DNA of 10,399 bases from Saprospiraceae bacterium (GTDB lineage Bacteria; Bacteroidota; Bacteroidia; Chitinophagales; Saprospiraceae): NCBI GenBank assembly GCA_007134625.1, contig SLKL01000284.1, positions 1 through 10,399 on the forward strand. Reading direction: 5' to 3'. Shown one piece after another: positions 6,538 through 10,399 of the stretch (position 1 is the first letter of the stretch; each line of letters begins with the position of its first letter). Both the position numbers and the translations under genes were made by a program. Under the pieces are notes generated by a model. It did no database searches. It saw only the letters and a program-made list of their open reading frames with translations, and was not told the DNA's origin.

Positions 6538-7860
6538 ATGTTTTTTCTAGTTGAAGTAATACCAATTTTTGCTGCAATTTTTGTCTTCTCCTTAGTAATT
6601 ATGGGGTTGGCGTTTATATTGATTATAGCTCGTAGGAAGCTCGTACCCCAGGGTGATGTGAATCTAATTATAAACGGGGACGAAGAAAATCCAATTAAAG
6701 TTCAGCCGGGCTCGAACCTGCTGAATGTATTATCAGATAAGAGTATTTTCCTTCCTTCTGCTTGCGGTGGTGGTGGTACCTGTGCAATGTGCCTGTGTAA
6801 TATTGATGAAGGTGGAGGTGATGTTCTTCCAACCGAGTTAAATCACCTTAGTAGAAAAGAGGTGGCGGAAAATGTTAGATTGGCCTGTCAGGTGAAAGTA
6901 AGAGAGGATATGAAAATCCGCGTACCGGAAGAAATATTCGGTATCAAGAAATTCGAAACAGAAGTGGTTTCCAATTACAATGTTGCCACCTTTATTAAGG
7001 AGTTCGTAGTGAGACTTCCTGAGGGCGAAACTATGGATTTTGAGCCGGGAGGGTACATACAAATTGATGTACCTGTAATTACCGTGGACTATAAAGATTT
7101 TGATATCTCACCTCATCCCGATGATCCGGCAGGTCCAGATAAGTTTAAAGAAGACTGGGATGCATACGATATGTGGAAGTTAAAAATGGTAAATGATGAA
7201 CCTCAGTTCCGAGCCTACTCGATGGCTAATCACCCGGCAGAAGGAAATATCATTAAATTGAATATCAGGATTGCGACTCCACCGTGGGACAGAAAAGCCA
7301 ATGATTGGATGGCTGTAAATCCGGGTGTATGTTCTTCTTATGTTTTTGATTGCAAGCCCGGTGATAAAGTAATGATCTCAGGTCCTTATGGTGAATTTTT
7401 TATTAAAGAGACTAAAAAGGAAATGGTATATATTGGTGGTGGTGCAGGAATGGCTCCTTTGAGATCTCACCTTTTCCATTTATTCCATACGCTCGGTACT
7501 AAGGACAGGAAAATCACTTATTGGTACGGAGGTCGTTCAAAAAGAGAGCTATTCTACGTAGATGAGTTTAGAGAAATAGAAAAACATTTTCCAAACTTTA
7601 ATTTCGAGGTTGCTTTATCTGAACCATTGGATGAAGACAACTGGAAAGTGAGGAAAGATATAGGTGATAGTGAAGGGGATGGGTTTATTGGGTTTATTCA
7701 CCAGGTACTTTATGATACCTATCTTGCAAAACACCCTGAACCTGAAGAAATAGAGTATTATTTCTGTGGACCTCCTATGATGAATCAGGCTGTTATCAAA
7801 CTTCTTGATGATATGGGAGTTCCTGAAGAAAATATAGCCTTTGATGATTTCGGAGGATAA
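6538..7860 (+). CDS. nqrF: Na+-translocating NADH:quinone oxidoreductase subunit F (NADH-oxidising FAD / 2Fe-2S subunit)
   Basis: The 440-residue protein is the electron entry point of the complex. Residues 5-31 form one membrane helix. A plant-type ferredoxin domain follows, with ligands Cys76, Cys82, Cys85 ([11 protein letters not shown]) and Cys117 (LACQV). The C-terminal ferredoxin-reductase module has the FAD motif RAYSMAN (Arg225, Tyr227, Ser228), the nucleotide-binding [12 protein letters not shown] (from Gly300), [12 protein letters not shown], the CGPPMM motif (Cys410), and ends in FDDFGG. The insert containing [21 protein letters not shown] between FAD-domain strands is a usual feature of NqrF. 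It is the last gene of the operon and is followed after 32 bases by a strong terminator. Every expected catalytic motif is intact. Confidence 0.96.
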   Translation: MFFLVEVIPIFAAIFVFSLVIMGLAFILIIARRKLVPQGDVNLIINGDEENPIKVQPGSNLLNVLSDKSIFLPSACGGGGTCAMCLCNIDEGGGDVLPTELNHLSRKEVAENVRLACQVKVREDMKIRVPEEIFGIKKFETEVVSNYNVATFIKEFVVRLPEGETMDFEPGGYIQIDVPVITVDYKDFDISPHPDDPAGPDKFKEDWDAYDMWKLKMVNDEPQFRAYSMANHPAEGNIIKLNIRIATPPWDRKANDWMAVNPGVCSSYVFDCKPGDKVMISGPYGEFFIKETKKEMVYIGGGAGMAPLRSHLFHLFHTLGTKDRKITYWYGGRSKRELFYVDEFREIEKHFPNFNFEVALSEPLDEDNWKVRKDIGDSEGDGFIGFIHQVLYDTYLAKHPEPEEIEYYFCGPPMMNQAVIKLLDDMGVPEENIAFDDFGG

Positions 7861-7892
7861 TTGGAACAGAAAATATATTCAATTGAATTAAG

Positions 7893-7918
7893 TGGCCCGA
7901 GTTCGGGCCATTTTTTTT
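7893..7918 (+). terminator. Intrinsic terminator of the nqr operon
   Basis: TGGCCCGA (7893-7900) pairs perfectly with TCGGGCCA (7903-7910), a GC-rich stem in AT-rich surroundings that most likely closes with a four-base loop. It is followed at once by eight T residues. It lies 32 bases after the nqrF stop and separates the operon from the aldehyde dehydrogenase gene. Confidence 0.9.
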
Positions 7919-7925
7919 ATCTTTA
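7918..7925 (+). promoter_or_regulatory. Possible -7 element for the aldehyde dehydrogenase gene
   Basis: TATCTTTA matches TAnnTTTG at all but the last base and lies 18 bases before the ATG at 7944, so the transcript would have a very short leader. It begins in the T-run of the preceding terminator. No TTG stands at the normal -33 spacing. Confidence 0.35.
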
Positions 7926-7943
7926 GGTCAGATAAAAACTGTT

Positions 7944-9398
7944 ATGGAAAAAATTCAGAATTTCATTAATGGCCAATTCGCCGACCCCATTGATGGTAAA
8001 CATACCGAAATTTTTGAGCCTGCAACAGGCAATCCTTATGCTTTACTTCCACTCAGCAATTCAAAAGATGTTGAGTTAGCTGTGCAAGCTGCTAAAAAAG
8101 CTTTTCCCGTCTGGAGTCGTTTTTCTATTGATCGAAGATCAGCATGCTTGAGAAAACTATCTCAAATCATATCAGACAATCTGGATTTTTTGGCAAAAGC
8201 TGAATCCAAAGACAATGGGAAGCCTTTAAAGTTGGCGCAAACTGTTGATATTCCCCGGGCTTCGAAGAACTTTGGTTTTTTTGCTGATGCCATCACGCAA
8301 TTTGCCAGCGAATCCCATCAAATGGTAGGAACCGCAATAAATTATACCCTACGTCAGCCAATTGGAGTGGTGGGTTGTATATCACCATGGAATTTACCCT
8401 TGTATCTGTTTAGTTGGAAAATAGCACCGGCACTTGCAGCAGGTAATTGTGTCGTTGCTAAACCCTCAGAGGTTACACCCATGACTGCCTTTCTTCTATC
8501 TAAATTCATTAAAGATGCCGGGTTTCCCGATGGTGTCTTTAATATTGTTCATGGTTTGGGTCCAGATGCCGGTCAAGCCATTGTGGACCATCCGGACGTA
8601 AAGGCCATTTCTTTTACCGGCGGGACTCAGACGGGTTCAAGAATAGCTGCTGCTGCGGCACCTAAGTTTAAAAAACTTTCTCTTGAGTTAGGAGGTAAAA
8701 ATCCTGCTATCGTTTTTGCCGATGCAGATTTCGACAAAATGCTTTCAACTGTCGTACTCTCTTCTTTTGCCAATCAAGGGCAGATTTGCCTCTGTGGTTC
8801 GCGCATACTAATAGAAGAGTCCATTTATGAGAAATTCAAGGCTGCTTTTATTGAAAAAGTAAAAAAAGTGAAAGTGGGTGATCCGCTAGACAAGGATACC
8901 AAAATGGGGGCTTTAGTCTCCAAAGAGCATCTGGAAAAAGTTTTGTGTTATGTCGAAATTGCCAAAAAGGAAGGAGGAAAGATTTTGCATGGTGGAAACA
9001 GAGTTTTTCCAAAGGGTAGATGTGAAGGTGGCTATTTCATGGAACCTACAGTAATTGAGGGTCTGCCGGCTGATTGCAGGACCAATCAAGAAGAGATTTT
9101 TGGTCCGGTTGTTTCACTGATTCCCTTTAAAGATGAAAAAGAGGCTATTGAACTGGCAAATTGTACTTCTTACGGATTAGCGGCCTCCCTTTGGACGTCT
9201 GATGTCGGAAGAGCTCATCGTATGCCTGAATTGTTGGACTTTGGAATAGTCTGGGTAAATTGCTGGCTATTGAGAGATTTGCGGACGCCTTTTGGTGGTG
9301 TAAAAAACTCTGGTGTAGGAAGGGAAGGTGGCTGGGAAGCCCTTCGCTTTTTTACCGAACCCAAAAATGTCTGTATTAAAGTAGATCCGCTGGCTTAA
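7944..9398 (+). CDS. NAD(P)+-dependent aldehyde dehydrogenase, 2-aminomuconate / 2-hydroxymuconate semialdehyde dehydrogenase-like (ALDH8A1 type)
   Basis: The 484-residue protein has the full aldehyde dehydrogenase fold and normal length. Motifs in order: PWNLPLYLFSWKIAPALAAGN (substrate channel and cofactor region), KPSEVTP, FTGGTQTG (dinucleotide site), LELGGKNP with general base Glu248, FANQGQICLCGSR with catalytic nucleophile Cys282, EEIFGPV, and PFGGVKNSGVGREGG near the end. The NQGQICLCGSRI and VWVNCWLLRDLRTPFGG segments closely resemble ALDH8A1 and bacterial muconic-semialdehyde dehydrogenases. In the kynurenine route these oxidise 2-aminomuconate 6-semialdehyde to 2-aminomuconate; in catechol meta-cleavage, 2-hydroxymuconate semialdehyde. 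No other pathway gene is in the window, so the substrate is inferred. The gene is separated from nqrF by a terminator and probably has its own promoter. Its TAA overlaps the convergent ytxJ-like stop. Confidence 0.9.
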   Translation: MEKIQNFINGQFADPIDGKHTEIFEPATGNPYALLPLSNSKDVELAVQAAKKAFPVWSRFSIDRRSACLRKLSQIISDNLDFLAKAESKDNGKPLKLAQTVDIPRASKNFGFFADAITQFASESHQMVGTAINYTLRQPIGVVGCISPWNLPLYLFSWKIAPALAAGNCVVAKPSEVTPMTAFLLSKFIKDAGFPDGVFNIVHGLGPDAGQAIVDHPDVKAISFTGGTQTGSRIAAAAAPKFKKLSLELGGKNPAIVFADADFDKMLSTVVLSSFANQGQICLCGSRILIEESIYEKFKAAFIEKVKKVKVGDPLDKDTKMGALVSKEHLEKVLCYVEIAKKEGGKILHGGNRVFPKGRCEGGYFMEPTVIEGLPADCRTNQEEIFGPVVSLIPFKDEKEAIELANCTSYGLAASLWTSDVGRAHRMPELLDFGIVWVNCWLLRDLRTPFGGVKNSGVGREGGWEALRFFTEPKNVCIKVDPLA

Positions 9399-9778
9399 TG
9401 ACTTTCAGTCAGCGGTAACATTTTCCTGTAGAATACATTCAAATCCGAGTAATTGATGCTCGAGTGTGATATGGCATTGACTGCTTCACCATTTACCAAG
9501 CCAATTAATTGTGGTGATTGATGCGGTACTTTTAGGTCAGAGGCAATTGCATTGGAAATTGGTCGATAGCTCAATAAATCCAAAAAGAATATCTGTACTT
9601 TTTCGTTATATTCTTTGTGCCACTCTTCCAGTTCATAAAGTGCATGGGCACTGATTCCGCAGCGGGTACTGTGTTTAAAAATCAAAACAGGTTTTTCATG
9701 AGAGATGCGGACAGCTTCCTCAAGGGCTGATTCATCTACTATTTCTATCCAATCGCTCGGAAGGTGATTTCGGTTCAT
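9395..9778 (-). CDS. ytxJ: YtxJ-like monothiol bacilliredoxin (bacillithiol system redox protein)
   Basis: The 127-residue cytoplasmic protein has a thioredoxin-like fold. The active-site segment is VLIFKHSTRCGIS, with a single Cys40 in a TRCGIS context rather than a CxxC pair, and VPHQSPQ supplies the conserved cis-proline (Pro89) before a strand. This matches the YtxJ/BrxC family (formerly DUF2847), proposed to remove bacillithiol from S-bacillithiolated proteins. Length is at the upper end of the family. It has no signal peptide. The ATG is at 9776-9778, and its TAA shares the palindrome TTAA (9395-9398) with the stop of the convergent aldehyde dehydrogenase gene. I see no clear promoter upstream on the reverse strand. 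The family call is firm; the physiological target is unknown. Confidence 0.88.
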   Translation of the reverse strand: MNRNHLPSDWIEIVDESALEEAVRISHEKPVLIFKHSTRCGISAHALYELEEWHKEYNEKVQIFFLDLLSYRPISNAIASDLKVPHQSPQLIGLVNGEAVNAISHSSINYSDLNVFYRKMLPLTESH

Positions 9779-9791
9779 TCTTTAATTATTT

Positions 9792-9887
9792 CTAACTCAA
9801 CTGCTTTTTAAGGGTATTGTTCAATGAAGTACCAGGCGAATATATAAACCCACATTTACTGCAGATTGGTTTATAAATTATGTACAA
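9792..9887 (-). pseudogene. Possible rubredoxin-like remnant (weak)
   Basis: On the reverse strand, just upstream of the ytxJ-like gene, an open frame reads YKPICSKCGFIYSPGTSLNN and stops at 9792-9794. CxxCGxIYxP followed by GTS is typical of the first metal-binding knuckle of rubredoxin. About a dozen residues normally lying between the Tyr-x-Pro and the Gly-Thr are missing, as is the second CxxCG knuckle. Upstream, the same frame runs to 10022 through repeat-like DNA and gives implausible protein, so no intact gene is proposed. It may be a decayed fragment or a chance match. Confidence 0.25.
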
Positions 9888-9900
9888 AAAAATAGCTACA

Positions 9901-9960
9901 GGTACATCTCTGTGTTCCTCTGTTAACTCCGTGGTTTTAGCTTTTTGAACCACTAAGATC
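9901..9960. repeat. Degenerate short-period intergenic repeat (CTCTGTG type)
   Basis: CTCTGTG (9908-9914), CTCTGTT (9918-9924) and CTCCGTG (9927-9933) recur at 10- and 9-base spacing. They are followed by GTGGTTTTAG and AACCACTAAG, which are partly complementary to each other. On the reverse strand this reads as 'CTTAGTGGTT ... ACAGAGGAACACAGAG', a pattern I recall as a common non-coding dispersed repeat in Bacteroidota and some other phyla. The family identity is from memory. Confidence 0.5.
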
Positions 9961-9991
9961 CCAGAGGGCATAGAGTGGGTTGGGGGTAACC

Positions 9992-10095
9992 CTTTGTCAT
10001 GCCTACGACTTGATAAATTCAACTCGGTTTACTTTGTGGTAAAACAAATATATAATATTACGAAGCCATTTTATCAAGCCGTAGGTGTGATAAAG
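9992..10095. repeat. Inverted repeat with 26-nt arms and 52-nt spacer
   Basis: The left arm (9992-10017) and right arm (10070-10095) are reverse complements at 22 of 26 positions. The innermost 16 differ at one position (CCTACGACTTGATAAA against TTTATCAAGCCGTAGG). All four differences are transitions; in one transcript orientation they would pair as G-U or A-C. The spacer holds a smaller TTTAC/GTAAA pairing. The region is non-coding; it could be a folded RNA, a bidirectional terminator-like hairpin without a T-run, or a small non-autonomous mobile element. Confidence 0.6.
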
Positions 10096-10113
10096 TAATT
10101 TAATCAATCGAAT

Positions 10114-10366
10114 CAGGCTATTACCAATAACGTAAAACTAGGTAACCATTGATTTGAACTTTTAAAAAATTAAGGATATTGGATTTCAAAGGTTAAGTAG
10201 GTGAACTAAGAACCGAATGGCTGGATTACCTAAATTTATAAATTGAACACCGAACACCGATTAACGATTTACGATTTCAGAAGTATTTTTGTTTTAGAAC
10301 TATTTCCAAAATTCAGATTCACATTGAACCATAAGAACTTCTTAAATCGAATATCGGTGCACGTTC
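10114..10366. repeat. Diverged intergenic composite repeat, right copy
   Basis: This is the same-orientation counterpart of 183-523. It shares CGAACACCGATTAA (10251-10264) and a 24-base identity at 10336-10359, plus imperfect blocks such as CAAAGGTTAAGTAGGTGA (10187-10204). It has its own inverted arms: CACCGATTAACGATTT (10255-10270) opposes the reverse complement of 10336-10359, separated by about 65 bases. The copy lacks the 30-base insertion seen in the left copy and has an extra CAC after ATCGGTG. Confidence 0.6.
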
Positions 10367-10399
10367 CAAACAAAGTTGGTGAATTTCCTTGCCTGCCTC

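Larger units (their letters stand above)
9779..10399. other. Repeat-rich, apparently gene-free right end
   Basis: This 621-bp stretch holds no convincing intact gene. It contains a possible rubredoxin-like remnant (9792-9887), a CTCTGTG-type periodic repeat (9901-9960), an inverted repeat with 26-nt arms (9992-10095) and a second copy of the left-end repeat (10114-10366). The sequence ends in CCTGCCTC, which may begin another repeat. Confidence 0.55.

Noticed and set aside
9792..10022. 76-residue reverse-strand reading frame as an intact gene
   Set aside because: The first half is translated repeat DNA, including the CTCTGTG units and the left arm of the inverted repeat. No promoter or domain supports it; only the C-terminal CxxCG segment was kept, as a weak remnant.

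Overview
The window looks like chromosomal DNA from a member of the Bacteroidota, probably a marine or salt-adapted Cytophagales-like lineage. This is inferred from the AT-rich composition, the near absence of Shine-Dalgarno sequences, a perfect TAnnTTTG -7 element before the main operon, a YtxJ-type bacilliredoxin, and intergenic repeats of a kind common in that phylum. The order-level placement is uncertain.

Layout. Positions 1-153 hold the C-terminal end of a probable S9 (prolyl-oligopeptidase type) peptidase. A 487-base gap (154-640) follows and contains a degenerate composite repeat. A reverse-strand gene for a small secreted or outer-membrane beta-barrel-like protein (641-1117) is divergent from the main operon. 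Positions 1453-7860 hold a complete six-gene nqrABCDEF operon for the Na+-translocating NADH:quinone oxidoreductase, ending at a strong intrinsic terminator (7893-7918). A separate aldehyde dehydrogenase gene (7944-9398) resembles the ALDH8A1 / 2-aminomuconate semialdehyde dehydrogenase branch. It converges on a reverse-strand ytxJ-like gene (9395-9778), and the two stop codons share a TTAA. The last 620 bases (9779-10399) have no convincing intact gene. They contain a possible rubredoxin-like remnant, a short periodic repeat, a 26-nt-arm inverted repeat, and a second diverged copy of the repeat seen at the left end.

How the genes work together. NqrF takes electrons from NADH through FAD and a [2Fe-2S] centre. 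The NqrD/NqrE pair carries four cysteines for the intramembrane Fe-S centre. NqrC and NqrB carry covalent FMN on threonines, and NqrB passes electrons to quinone while Na+ is exported. All expected cofactor motifs are present, so the complex should be functional. The FMN transferase ApbE and the assembly factor NqrM are not in this window.

The most unusual feature is NqrA. It has about 100 extra N-terminal residues made of a signal peptide, a second hydrophobic helix and a charged linker. These would tether the normally soluble subunit to the inner face of the membrane. The rest of the coding content is conventional metabolism and redox biology. I see no defence system, phage, transposase, CRISPR array, rRNA or tRNA.
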